A stretch of 64,000 nt of DNA from Spinellus fusiger (lineage: Eukaryota; Mucoromycota; Mucoromycetes; Mucorales; Phycomycetaceae). Shown one piece after another: positions 1 through 10,190 of this stretch. The stretch spans positions 372,001 to 436,000 of the forward strand of contig JALLLS010000016.1 of the NCBI GenBank assembly GCA_025094145.1. The letters are read 5' to 3'. The notes under the pieces are model-generated. The model worked only from the letters and a program-made list of their open reading frames with translations, searched no databases and was not told the DNA's origin. Position numbers and translations under genes: made by a program. Position 1 is the stretch's first letter. Every line of letters starts with the position of its first letter.

Positions 1-755
1 TTTTGTAGTAAAATATGGGTTGACTAACTGTTGTTGTTTGATGATAGGCACCCTACGATCAGCAGCATCTGCACGTGGCATCAAGGCAGTGACAGTTGAG
101 ATTGGCAATCCACAGCTATTTCAGAATCAATATGTACAGGCAAGTCCACTGCAAACACCATAAACACACCCCAAGCAGCAGACATCTCATGGTTGTTGTT
201 TTTTTGTTTGTGTGTGTGTGTGTAGTGGTCGTATAAGGGAGTTATGCGCATACTGGACCACCTGGACATGTTCTCTCTGAACGACACCATCTCTTCTGAT
301 ACAGGAAATCCACCCACCACTATTCTATGTTCCAAGGGATTCTGGGTAAATACAAAGAACATGTATCTTTGGTTTGTGTTGTGGATGACTCAGGTCTAGT
401 AGATTTATACCAGAACAGGGGGTGTTCTTGAAGTCTATCCTGATGTGAATACCATGATCTTTAAAGGAGATCTTATTGCACGTATCAAGAACATCTTTGG
501 TAATATTGTAGATGAATATTTTGCTCCCTGTGGTGGCATTGTAAGTGCTCTGGCCTTTGTTTTGATAGAGTGGAGTGAGGGTGGCTTCAGTGCCTGGTTC
601 TCTAATACAAATGTGTGTGTGTGGGGCTCTTCTATCTCAAGGTCATTGGTCGCAGTTCCAATCCAGTGGCCATGTCTGGAGACCGCATTCTTCATCTTGG
701 TGTGATAAAAAAGAAAGGCGAAAACCTCCCCAAAGAAGCAAAGGAAAACTACTAA
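1..755 (+). CDS. AstE/AspA-family zinc deacylase, C-terminal part (5' end outside window)
   Basis: Four exons read by eye: 48-139, 226-345, 403-540 and 642-755, ending in TAA. The predicted protein carries [15 protein letters not shown] followed by VTVEIGNP, which fits the glutamate-containing segment of the succinylglutamate desuccinylase/aspartoacylase superfamily (COG3608-like). The C-terminal part ([31 protein letters not shown]) is the usual beta-rich domain with its lipoyl-like turn. Zinc-binding His and Glu residues nearer the N-terminus lie outside the window, so activity cannot be judged. Known members hydrolyse N-acyl amino acids; the substrate here is unknown. The first visible intron appears to start with GC (139/140) instead of GT. 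The gene converges on the minus-strand ORF that ends at 758, leaving almost no spacer. Confidence 0.72.
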
Positions 756-757
756 AT

Positions 758-1411
758 TCATAAACCAAGTTTATTATATGCATGTAAACTATTTACAAAA
801 AATAAAATAAAAGAATGAAAAATGCTAGGATGAAAAACAGTGGAGAATAAACGGAGCAGTGATGGAAGGGGGGTCATATCAGAGGAGAGCGGCTGAGAGT
901 GCTGTTGTGGGTGGTGGTAGTGGTGGTATGTGTGCTGCTGTAGTGACTGCTGCTGTGGAGGTAGGTACTGCTGATAATGGGAGGAACAAGTAGACACTGA
1001 CCTTGAAGAGGTAAGGGAGGGAGGCGTAGAAAGACGAATATGTTTGGGGTGACTTCGATTCCGCTTCTTCACTAACACTTGTGCTTCTGCTTCATAGTCA
1101 CGTGAGGGATCAATGAGGTCTGGTTCTTGTGTAAAATAGCCAAGTTCTTCAAAGAAATACTTGCAGGGATTGGACTGTATAATATGGTTGTCCTTGTCAA
1201 TTCTCGATTCTTCTGGAGTGAGAGGAAGAATTTCAAACAGATTTTCCTGTACTTCACAGTCGTCTATCCAGGTACACAGTGGTGTCGATGTATCCTTGGT
1301 GTCTTTATCCTCATAGTAGGAATAGTTATCCTCCTCAGACGTAAGTAGAAGAAAGCCAGGGATAAAGCAGTCCTCTTCCATCTGAGATAGCACAGTGTCT
1401 GTTTGTGTCAT
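758..1411 (-). CDS. Unrecognised Ser/Gln/His-rich protein
   Basis: An uninterrupted reading frame of about 217 residues from ATG at 1411; an in-frame ATG at 1447 would add 12 residues. I do not recognise a family. The N-terminal half is acidic and rich in aromatic residues (EEDNYSYYEDKD, FFEELGYFTQEPD). The middle is basic (KKRNRSHPKHIR), and the next part is Gln/His/Ser-rich (QQYLPPQQQSLQQ, HHYHHPQQHS), as in disordered regulatory proteins. The final 30 or so residues turn hydrophobic (FILFFVNSLHAY), so the true stop may come earlier through an unrecognised intron. It ends 3 bases from the convergent deacylase gene. Function unknown. Confidence 0.42.
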   Translation of the reverse strand: MTQTDTVLSQMEEDCFIPGFLLLTSEEDNYSYYEDKDTKDTSTPLCTWIDDCEVQENLFEILPLTPEESRIDKDNHIIQSNPCKYFFEELGYFTQEPDLIDPSRDYEAEAQVLVKKRNRSHPKHIRLSTPPSLTSSRSVSTCSSHYQQYLPPQQQSLQQHTYHHYHHPQQHSQPLSSDMTPLPSLLRLFSTVFHPSIFHSFILFFVNSLHAYNKLGL

Positions 1412-1447
1412 TATGGGAGCGGATGAATGCGACGAATGAATGGACAA

Positions 1448-3872
1448 GGGGGGCGTGTTTTGGTTACCAAGGCCTCTTTTAATATCTCCAAGTATCTTTT
1501 TTTTTCTCTCTTTTTTCTCTCTTTTTTCTGGTGTCGATAAAGCACAGTTGGGAAAAAATAAAAATAAATAAATAAACTGGGCTTCTTAAATACATACAAT
1601 GTAATCCCCGACACATTCTAATAAACAACAATATCGGAAAATCAAGGAAAGTGATAGCCAATGACAGACACCAGCTCATCTTTGACTGCCAATCATAGGT
1701 GCAAGAGGGATCTTATCAGTACTTGGATTGGACATTCAACATCACGTGAGGATTTTCAAATGGGTTATTCCTCTAGCCAAAAGAATTAGAGTTAATAGAA
1801 CTTTAGTGTCTATCGATGGTAGGGGTGTAGGCTCAAATGTCTCTCTTTTTCTATTGGAGCATGGGGTACTATGTTCTGAGGCTAGTGCCTATAAATCAAT
1901 GAGCGCCTATGCACTGCTGTGATGGTTTTGGATGGCGGTGGAGTTGAGCAGAAAATAGAAAATAAAAGGGAATTCACCATAAGAATGTTTTGGATTAAAG
2001 AAGAGAATAAAGAATTCTTTCTTTTTTCTTTCTTTCTTTTTTTTCTTTTTTCATTTTATTGTTACCATGACTACTATTAATATTGCTAGTGGAGTCTCCT
2101 GGTGTGTAGGTGTGTCTATATTCTGATGTTGTGCCATGATGACTTACCTTTTAATATTTCCTTTATCAACATAGACAGCAGAGGAAGATCCTTTATCTCA
2201 CTCCCATGTGAATACCACAGCCAAGAAACAGAAAAAGAAAAGGAAATTACACTGTGGGTGTCTTCCTTTCAGTGTCTCCCATTGCCTACTGACTTGTCAT
2301 TTGTTCATCTTGAGAGACAGAAATAATAATAATAAAAACAGTCCCATCTATTCCCAGTTCATAGTGGTTTCCCCATACTCTCGGCATCTGCACTATGAGA
2401 TCTCTGCTTGGGGTTCTCCAAGCCGATCTTCATTTAAGCTGGAAACCAATTGTGAGCTGTTGGAATTCGTTTCATAAAGTCATAATATTCCCTTTCTTGT
2501 CAAATAGTGCCTTGTCTGAGTTCATACTGCAGGAGAGACAAACAGTAAGCCACTCGTTTGTTTGTTAATACTTGTTTGTTAATACTTGTTTATTTACCTG
2601 TGGATAGGGTCCATCCCTTTTTTAAGGTCATTCTATTGGTCTTTTATAGAATTAAAAGTCACTCATCTGCATGTAATAAATAAATAGAATGAACATGGAA
2701 TGTAAACAATAGAATTACGGGATAGTGAGGAGAGAAATTCGGATGAAAAAGAAAACCCTTTACCTTTCACAAAACTATGATACAATAGGAATAGTTTAAA
2801 CCGCGCAATTGGCTATCCTTGACACTTGCTCATTAGGGAATCTTGTCGAAAGTCCATCTCAGTAACTGATATTAGAGTGACTTTTCTCCCTCTCTCTTTA
2901 TATTTATATTTATATTTATATTTTTATATAGTTATATATAATAAGAGTGACTGCTTTACTATAGACAGATACCATAGAAACAAACACCATAGAAACAGAT
3001 ACCATAGAAACCATCACTGTTGAAGGTGAGGTAGAGTGCAAGTCACTGCCCAAAGAAGAGAGAGAATATCTTGCAGAAGAAAGTGTCTGTATAAAAGATA
3101 AAATAAAAACAACAAACTAATCTAACCTTGCTATAGGAACTCACTGGCAGTCATCCAAAGGACAGTTGCCTTGGTAACAAGAAAACACTCCTATTGCCAT
3201 TGGTTCCTTATGGAAGAATCATAAAGATTGGATTTAGAGTAAACTCACTCAATGTACTGTGCTATTCATTGACTGCAATGCATCAAGAGACATGGGACTG
3301 TTTCTGTAGATCTAAATAGCTAAGACAAGAGTTGCAACTTGCAAGTGGTAAACATAGGCATTCAAATGAGTTTTAAACTGTTTATTCCCTTTTCTAATAC
3401 ATTGTTGGGCTGTCTTCAGTGTAGCTACCTAAAGAACAGTCCTCTTCTTTACATCAGCTGCATGTACAAAGGACTATTAGGTCATTGACTTTTTTTTATA
3501 TAAAAAATAAAAAAAATAAAAAAACAACAGTAACAAGAACACAGGGAAGAAGGTCTCTGCAGTTTATGCACAGTAGTTTGTCCTGGTAGTTTGTCTTTGT
3601 AGTTTAGAAACCCTACATTCTCAACAATGGCAATGATAAAAGACTGAGCTCCCTTCATCTTCTGTTATCGAGTGGACCAATAGCCTACTTTAGAATTAGT
3701 GTCTTCTGCTCACTATGATCTCATCAATTTATGAGCTTGCATTGAGCCACTCTTTCTCTTGGGGTGTGACTTGACCATAAAAGCATCCAATAAAGAAAAA
3801 CTTACCTTTTATGGGAATAGACCTTACTCTTATAAGCTGTAAATACAACTCCATCCTTTTCTCTTTACCATT
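1448..3872. other. Intergenic stretch with possible exon fragments
   Basis: No complete gene seen. A pyrimidine-rich run sits at about 1490-1530, probably in the 5' region of the minus-strand ORF. Around 2170-2270 there is a short Lys-rich frame (TTAKKQKKKRK). At about 2960-3110 a frame reads as three TIET-type repeats followed by EGEVECKSLPKEEREYL, made from near-repeats of ATAGAAACAGATACC. Neither can be joined into a convincing gene. The last 100 bases before 3873 are the 5' flank of the phosphatase gene. Confidence 0.4.
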
Positions 3873-5229
3873 ATGCTTAACATAAATATCAAGTCCTCAG
3901 ATACACTCAACGACACACTCCATGGAATACTCAATTTCAGGGATTTTGGTGATTCTACAGAGAACCCAGTGACAAGGCAAAGGTAGAGAGCGACAATGCC
4001 TGCTTTATTCTCTTTTCTCTATTCCGAATATTCATTGGATAGATATATCAAGGAGGGTCTGGTGTTTCGATCAGCCACTATGGACCATATGTCCAATGAA
4101 AATGTAGAGGCATTCATCAAGGAGCATAGAATAAGCACCATCATTGACTTGAGAACAGAGTAAGGCTTGGTGGTGTGTGTCCAGGTACATATTAATAATC
4201 AGCATGGAGGGATTACCAGGATTGCCCATTGATAAAAGCTTCCCTACAATGGCTGCTCAAGATGTAAGCCTCAAGAAGATATTTCCCAAGACATATTTAG
4301 AAAGAGGAAGAAGAAGAAAATAACCTTTTTTCTTTCTTTCTCTTGAGTGGATATAAATACAAATACAAAATAAACTCACTTTTGTGTTCTTGTAGGTTCA
4401 AGCAAAAGACCTTGTAGCAAGTACTACGGGTTGGAAATACTTTGAACGTGCACCAGAAAAAACACGTGTAGACGACTATACCAACAACTCATCAACTTTT
4501 CTGAGAAAGAAAATACGCATTAATTATGCCGGGAAAAACTTCCAGCGTTACTGTGTATTTATGTCCTGTAGTCTTCGCCTCAAAATGTAAGTTCCAAAAA
4601 AAAAAAAATGTGTTCACTATCAGAACACTAACCATTCTCTCTCTCTTTTTTTCTTTCTTTTATATATGTATGCTCCACTATCAATTCATAGTACCATTCT
4701 GTTACTGATGCTCTTTTGTCAGAAAAAAAAGGCAGTTTACATTGTAGGAAGAGATGTTCTCTCTCCTATGGGTGTTTCTGTCATGTACAAGCAACTCACC
4801 CTCCACTGCAAGTCTGAAATACGACACTCTTTGGATGTGTTTACAGATCCCAAGAATTACCCTATTCACATCCACTGCAGTCATGGCAAGGACCGTACTG
4901 GTATCTTGGCTTGCCTAGTACAATCCATTGCTGGAGTACCCGAGGAAATCATTGTTCGTGATTATGCTAGAACACAGAAAGAGCTGGAACCCGTAAGAGA
5001 TATCTTATTAAAGGAGATTCGTGATTCGGGATTCTCTGATGAGTTTGCTGAGACTCCTCCAAAGGTAAAGTCGGGTCGGATACACAGTGACTAATGTAGA
5101 TAATAGAATATGGAGTACTTATTGCACCACTTTAACTCTACTTATGGCTCTGTGGATGGATATCTCGATAGTGTTGGGTTTGATGAAGAGTGCCGAGAGA
5201 AAGTTCGTAAAATCATTTGTGTTGAATGA
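3873..5229 (+). CDS. Tyrosine-protein phosphatase, Y_phosphatase3 type
   Basis: Six exons (3873-3982, 4043-4159, 4203-4263, 4396-4586, 4692-5064, 5107-5229) join in frame to about 324 residues. The N-terminus has LNFRDFGDS and, across the first junction, IKEGLVFRSATMDHM and TIIDLRTE, the typical opening of this family. The catalytic P-loop is HCSHGKDRTG (near 4870-4900), fitting C-x5-R with the KDR variant of PF13350 enzymes. The C-terminal helices (TYGSVDGYLDSVGF) match the family end. The start was chosen because this ATG opens the exon that carries LNFRDFG. Family members dephosphorylate phosphotyrosine, and some relatives act on phosphoinositides or inositol phosphates; the substrate here is not evident. 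All six introns and exons look intact. Confidence 0.85.
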
Positions 5230-5893
5230 ATAGAAGGGTGATCTATAGCCATAGATGTGTTTTCAAAGTATAAATCATACAGTTAAGAGAAAAGGCAGAG
5301 AAATATCTGTGATATCTCTCTACTCTTTTATTCTCTTCCATTTTAATCAAAACCATAGCAATGGGCCTTTATAAGAAGGTCTAAAAGTGTTGAATAGAAT
5401 AGGGATACTAAACTATGAATCTCCAAGTCACTCTATGTTTCTATTCACTGTAAATCACATTTCTTGTTACCGAGTGTCTATTTCTATATAATTACTGAAA
5501 AATCACTTTTTTAAGAAGGGTGAACCCGGCTATTGGATTAGTTGATGCATAATGCACAATCACCCTCATTGAATTTGTTTAATATTTGTTGGGAAGCATG
5601 GTGATAAAAGGGAAGAGACTTATTTCTATTGTATGAAACACCTTTTTCTTTATAGATGTTGACAAATCAACACAGTATTTCAAATGTAATATTCTGAATA
5701 TTACATTTGTGGAGAATATGAAAAGGTAGAAGGTAGAAGATAGAAGATTATTGGGTATTTATTGCCTGTTTACCGGATTAAGGTCGGCTGTGATTGAGAG
5801 GAAAAAGGCCTATAGTTTAAAGTAGTTTTAGAAACATCAAAGAGTGTAGATCACTATTGCATTTAGAGAGTCATGTAAACCCCTAAAAAGTGA
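5230..5893. other. Intergenic, AT-rich
   Basis: No coding signal seen. It contains a short perfect palindrome-like stretch at about 5678-5708 (TTCAAATGTAATATTC then GAATATTACATTTG) that can form a hairpin and could act in 3'-end formation of the phosphatase gene, but position alone does not prove this. Confidence 0.4.
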
Positions 5894-6704
5894 ATGAGAT
5901 GGATTCAAGACACCTGGAAAGACGTTATTAGAAAGGATCCATTTGCCTCATACAATCAACTGACATTGGGAATATTGAAGTTTGAGGTGGATGCATATAT
6001 AGACACCCTTATCAGCTACTGTAATCAATTAGAGTATGTATCTTTTTCTGTAGACCACAAGCCAGCCCTCACTGAAAAACACACAAAGAGAAACAGCTTT
6101 GTTGGGCTAAGGAACATGCCAGTTGAACAAGTGATTAGTGGAGAGGTATCATTTAGTCTGATGAGTCAACATACATTATGAAGAAGAGAAATAGAGATGC
6201 CTGTGTCATTAAAATAGTTAGAGAAAGATATAATTATAACCCTATTGTTCCAACAATGTAGTTTGGTGGCGATGGTGTGATGCTTTAGAGCTGCCATTAG
6301 GCTAATGGATTTGGCTCATTAATCGTTGTTGATAGCAGTGTAAACCAAGACGAATACATAAGAATTTTGGCTGGTGAGTTCCATCCTTGGTTCATGAAAT
6401 TGTATCAGAAAGAAAACAGATAGTTTCTGTTACAAGAAGATGGTGCTAGCTGTCATTGAGTCCTATGCTATATGGTGAAAAGAGACACATCAAATTAGGG
6501 ACTTTGAGTACTGGCCCGCACAAATTCCTGACTTGAACTCAATTGAACATGTCTGATACGCCTTGAAAATATGAATCGAAGAAAGAAGAGTATCTATTAT
6601 CAATGTAGAAAGTTGGTGTTGAACTTGCACAACGATGAGTTCAGAGTATAACAGATAGATACCATGCAGTCATTGATGCCAAAGGAGGCCATACAAAATA
6701 CTAA
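5894..6704 (+). pseudogene. Decayed Tc1/mariner transposase (family A)
   Basis: Read across three frames, this stretch follows the order of a Tc1-like DDE transposase. KPALTEKHTKRN comes near 6060, then an AKEHA..WWRGII-SDES-like segment (about 6110-6170) containing the first catalytic Asp. Next come the FMKLYQKEN and LQEDGASCH segment (about 6400-6450) with the second Asp, then PDLNSIEHV (6530-6550) and the family ending RYHAVIDAKGGHTKY before TAA at 6702-6704. Several stops and frame changes make it non-functional. Its last part, from 6611 on, is inside the left arm of the large inverted repeat, so the repeat junction falls within the element. No terminal inverted repeats of the transposon were found by eye. 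Confidence 0.75.
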
Positions 6705-6742
6705 CTGTATTAACTGTATTAACTGTATTAACTGTATTATCT
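6703..6742 (+). repeat. 9-bp tandem repeat (left arm copy)
   Basis: About four copies of the unit AACTGTATT directly after the stop of the Tc1 frame. The equivalent stretch in the right arm (about 15798-15846) has one more unit, which accounts for the 9-bp difference in arm length. Confidence 0.8.
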
Positions 6743-7493
6743 TTTTATTTTCGATAAATAAATATGTTGAGCTTTGGTATGTTTGAGTGTGAAGCTTCTA
6801 GGTCAGATGTAAAGTGTTTTATTTAATGCTGAACATGTCATATATCTTGACCTGATATTTATTTTCAAAAGTATTAAATTCAATTGTTGTGGCTGTATTC
6901 ACACTTTCTTGAACATGTTTATCCTAATTATATACCTATTAATTTTTTTAATGAACCATCTTCAAAATAGATATACAAGCTGTTGTGAATATGGCCATTT
7001 GCAAGAAGGTCATCCTAACTGTCCAAATAATGATAGATACCAAACAGAAAAATAAATCACTTGTACTTATTTGCACGGCATAACTAAGACACACTGAGAA
7101 GAGAGATATTGAGTGGTATACAGGATGATGTTACCTTGGATTTTATACACTAAAAAACGAGAAACGAACAGTTAGCAGTTTGTAAAAACAGCTACAAAAT
7201 CAACGGTATTGAATCAAGCATCTGTGATAAGTCGTAGCGTATTTAATACAGTGTAGATCTTTTAGAGATAGTATAAGAGTACAACAGCCTGCATCAGAAT
7301 GTGTAAATTTTAGTGGCTATTTCCTTGAAGTTATTCTATTTGTAATAATGATTAGAGTAGAGTAAAAGTATAAAATAATAACAAACAAGTTGAATAGAAA
7401 AGAGTTAGGTTAACTAAACAAATACCTTTGAACCCAAGAAGCCATTGAAAACACTATCACATCAACACGGTAACTAGTAGATAATACTATTCA

Positions 7494-8869
7494 ATGGTGT
7501 TAATGAAGAATAGCTGTTTATTTCCTCTTTTTCTCATTGCATTTCTATCTATTTTCTCTGAACTAAAGATGATATACAGTCAACAAGATACGAATAAATT
7601 AAAGAAGATACAATATCTTTATAGAATCAACCTAGTGTTCCTACATGTATTTGATTTTTTACAAGAGACTGGTGCGAAGCCTGTAGCAGGTTATTTATGT
7701 GCTAATATTGCCAGAATAATGACAATCAAGACATCTTTATGTGATACTGGTTGAAATTCTGAATATTTACTTGTTTTGCATGATCTGGTCCATAACATCA
7801 ATACTATTGTTTCTCATACTTGTGCATTCTCTAAATGCATCTTGATTCATCTACTCAAAAGTGAAGATGGATCTGCTTTGAATGAGTGCATAACCAAAGA
7901 TTTCTTCCGTAAGGTGGTTTTGTCTCTTGTTAATAAGCAAACCAGAGAGGGTAGTGCTTCTGGTGAAACATATCTCACACCCAAGGTGCGTCAAATAAGA
8001 GAGAAGATCAACCCATTGAAAGATGACTACTGCCAATATGCATCCTACACCCCAATCAAGATAACCAATGCTCAACAGATATCTATCTATGAAAGCACTA
8101 AGATGCACCCATAGATTTCTTGAACAAAAAGGTCATTAGCCAAATACAAGAACTGTTGGCCTTCTATCCTCCCAGTTATATATTTTCTATCTATTTATAT
8201 AAATATATAAACTCTATCCATTATGATGTTAAAGCCAATCCAACCAAACATATGTACACCTTTGCTAGGCTGGCCCAACTATGCGAAGAGAATAGAAACA
8301 CATCTTTTAACTGCTTCCCACTTTGTAAAAGCTTCATTGTTTTTCACATTACGATAGACACCAAGATACTCAACCACCCTATCTTGAAAAACAAGAGCTA
8401 TGTAAGTGAAAGGTTTGATCTTTGGGGCCATATCAATTTAAAATCAAAGGTGTTCAAAAGCTAAGGTATAGATATGTCAATGATATTTCAAGGTACAATA
8501 GAAACCGATGGTGTGCCAGTGTCAGTGATCAAGCAAAACCTTATTTCGAGATGTTTCTCGGGTGGTATCCGCAAAGTACTTATTGATGAAGATCACGTTG
8601 GGTCTATTGAGAAGTTATTTCAAGCTGTATTAACATAAACAAAAGATAAGACATTGAGGCTTTGGAATCGTGATCTCACTGCTACATTAAGCTTTGGACA
8701 TAGTCTGTTGTCTCAAAGGGAAATTGACATCTGCCCAGAGTGTTGTTGTAGAGATATATATATAAGAAAGCACGACACAAATGATACAACTGGAACTAAG
8801 AAAAGATCCAAGCCTTCTGGTTCATCTCCATCCTTCTCCTTCCCCAGTGATCGTTGGAGCCTCGGTTAA
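7494..8869 (+). pseudogene. Fanzor-like (eukaryotic TnpB relative) remnant, left copy
   Basis: Four successive frames (7494-7754, 7776-8114, 8120-8464, then about 8470-8636 and 8654-8869) read as one worn protein. From memory of Fanzor proteins in Mucorales, diagnostic pieces are YTPIKITNAQQISIYESTKM, then YDVKANPTKHMYTFARLA, FCF-type PLCKSFIVFHITIDTKIL, and GTIETDGVPVSVIKQN (the TDGV-SV segment before the first RuvC motif). The last frame has LRLWNRDLTATLSFGHSLL, which resembles the C-terminal RuvC-III block (W-RD-A-NF). The segment expected between, with the DPG motif, the catalytic Glu and the zinc finger, is missing: SGGIRK is followed within 50 codons by the C-terminal block. It is therefore an internally deleted, inactive copy. 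The family call rests on remembered motifs, not on an alignment. Confidence 0.6.
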
Positions 8870-8949
8870 CTAACTGACGGAAACTTATGATACAGGTAAA
8901 CTATCTAAAAAGTGACAATGAAGTGTGTCTTGTATTTTTTCATGCAAAA

Positions 8950-8965
8950 AGACATTATAATGTCT
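8950..8965. repeat. 16-bp perfect palindrome near inner end of left arm
   Basis: AGACATTATAATGTCT is its own reverse complement. It lies 12 bases inside the inner boundary of the arm and recurs at 13572-13587. IS605-type elements end in subterminal palindromes, but a link to the Fanzor-like sequence is only a guess. Confidence 0.7.
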
Positions 8966-9365
8966 AGTAATAAATACTTACTATAAATAGATATCCTCCT
9001 CAGAATAATAGCCCTTTCTATTTTATAAAGACTAAACACCCCTTCAACCTATATTCAAACACGCTATAGTTTGAAGCCCACTTTATCATTTATGAATTCT
9101 TATGTGAATGTCTTTATATATATTTTTAAAATAAATAAACAAAAGCTACATTACAAGAACACGCTGTGTTTCTTCTCACATTCGCGTAAAGACACATGAG
9201 ATATTAAGACAAAAGAGAGTTTACAAAGGTCATACCCTATTTAACAATTTTCTAGAATTCATAGCCTTATATTCTATGTACATTTATATTTTATTTTCTT
9301 TGCAGTGTACTTTCAAGCAATGGAATCAACACAAGAAAGAGAAATCCCAAAACAAGCTATAACTT

Positions 9366-9398
9366 CTCTTTTCTTTTCTTTTCTTTTCTTTTCTTTCC
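9366..9398 (+). repeat. TTTTC pentamer microsatellite
   Basis: Six or so copies of TTTTC directly downstream of the protoglobin stop codon (minus strand gene), so it falls in its 3' untranslated region or terminator area. Confidence 0.8.
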
Positions 9399-9416
9399 TA
9401 AGGTTTTCAATCCTAT

Positions 9417-10190
9417 CTACTTGGTTTGCAGTCCTTTCCATACACCAAGGGCTCCTGCCAATACACCAACAATAAAAGGCACAAAAGTAACATCATTCAA
9501 TGCCCATTTCTGTTGCACCTGTTGCACCTGTTGAGGCTTAATATAGTACTTTGCAAAGTAGTCATTCTGGATCCACAACAGCTTGTTGAAGGCGGCAATG
9601 GCGGCTGTCTCTCTGCTACGTTCCAAACCAAGAGACATAACACCACCCACTAATGTCGTCTCAACAAATCCCAAAAGAGCATTAATGTGGATATAATCCA
9701 CGTTAATTCTTGAAGCCTTCTCTGGTGTATCTGTGTGGATCTTGGCAACCCAGTCCAAGTAAAGAACGAGTCTAACAATCAGAACAGATGCAATAGTATT
9801 CAAGACACTCACTTTTCATCATAGGGACCTGCCAAGATCTTGTTAAGATATCTTGTTAAAAAGTTCTTTCTAAAGGCGATCTGAGGATGGTCAGGTGTAA
9901 GCTCTTCAATGGAAGCAGGCAGTGCACCATTGTAGCCTTGGTTCTTGGGCATGAAGAACTTCTTTGTAACATCGTATTGGAACAATTTGACATACACAGC
10001 ATCCACCACAGCAGGCACAAGGGGTCTGATGTCATCGGCTATGCCCTGAATAGCATTGATATCGGCCTCACCTACACAGTGAGTGGTTGGAGGCATACAC
10101 ACAGGACTTACCAAAATCCATGAATTTGGATACATAGTCGAATCTGTAAAGAGTGTCTTTGTACAATTGATTGTTGTCGATGTGTTGCAT
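9417..10190 (-). CDS. Protoglobin-family heme protein
   Basis: Three exons (10112-10190, 9813-10071, 9417-9771) join in frame to 230 residues. The start ATG at 10190 opens MQHIDNNQLYKDTLYRFDY, the usual beginning of fungal protoglobins. The globin fold segment follows: IRPLVPAVVDAVYVKLF, then DVTKKFFMPKN and a 3/3-fold core with KIHTDTPEKASRINVDYIHI and NALLGFVETTLVGGVM. Candidate proximal heme-ligand histidines are in KIHTD and YIHIN. A hydrophobic tail (VPFIVGVLAGALG) near the C-terminus suggests membrane contact, as often seen in fungal members. Known protoglobins bind O2, CO and NO; the role in fungi is unsettled. The gene is the only intact one between the two arms of the large inverted repeat, so recombination between arms would flip it. 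Confidence 0.87.

Larger units (their letters stand above)
6611..8977 (+). repeat. Left arm of 2.37-kb near-perfect inverted repeat
   Basis: The reverse complement of 13560-15935 matches this arm base for base wherever I compared both ends. All four larger frames inside it recur in the other arm with a single residue change (Ala versus Glu, near 7675 and 14863). The only length difference is one 9-bp unit in a small tandem repeat. The left boundary is at 6611 (agttggtg shared, flanks differ) and the right boundary at 8977 (taaatac shared, flanks differ). The arm carries the last 94 bases of a Tc1 transposase, the 9-bp tandem repeat and a decayed Fanzor-like sequence. Confidence 0.93.

Noticed and set aside
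2960..3110. TIET-repeat frame as a real gene
   Set aside because: Short, no start or splice context, and produced by near-repeats of one 15-bp unit.
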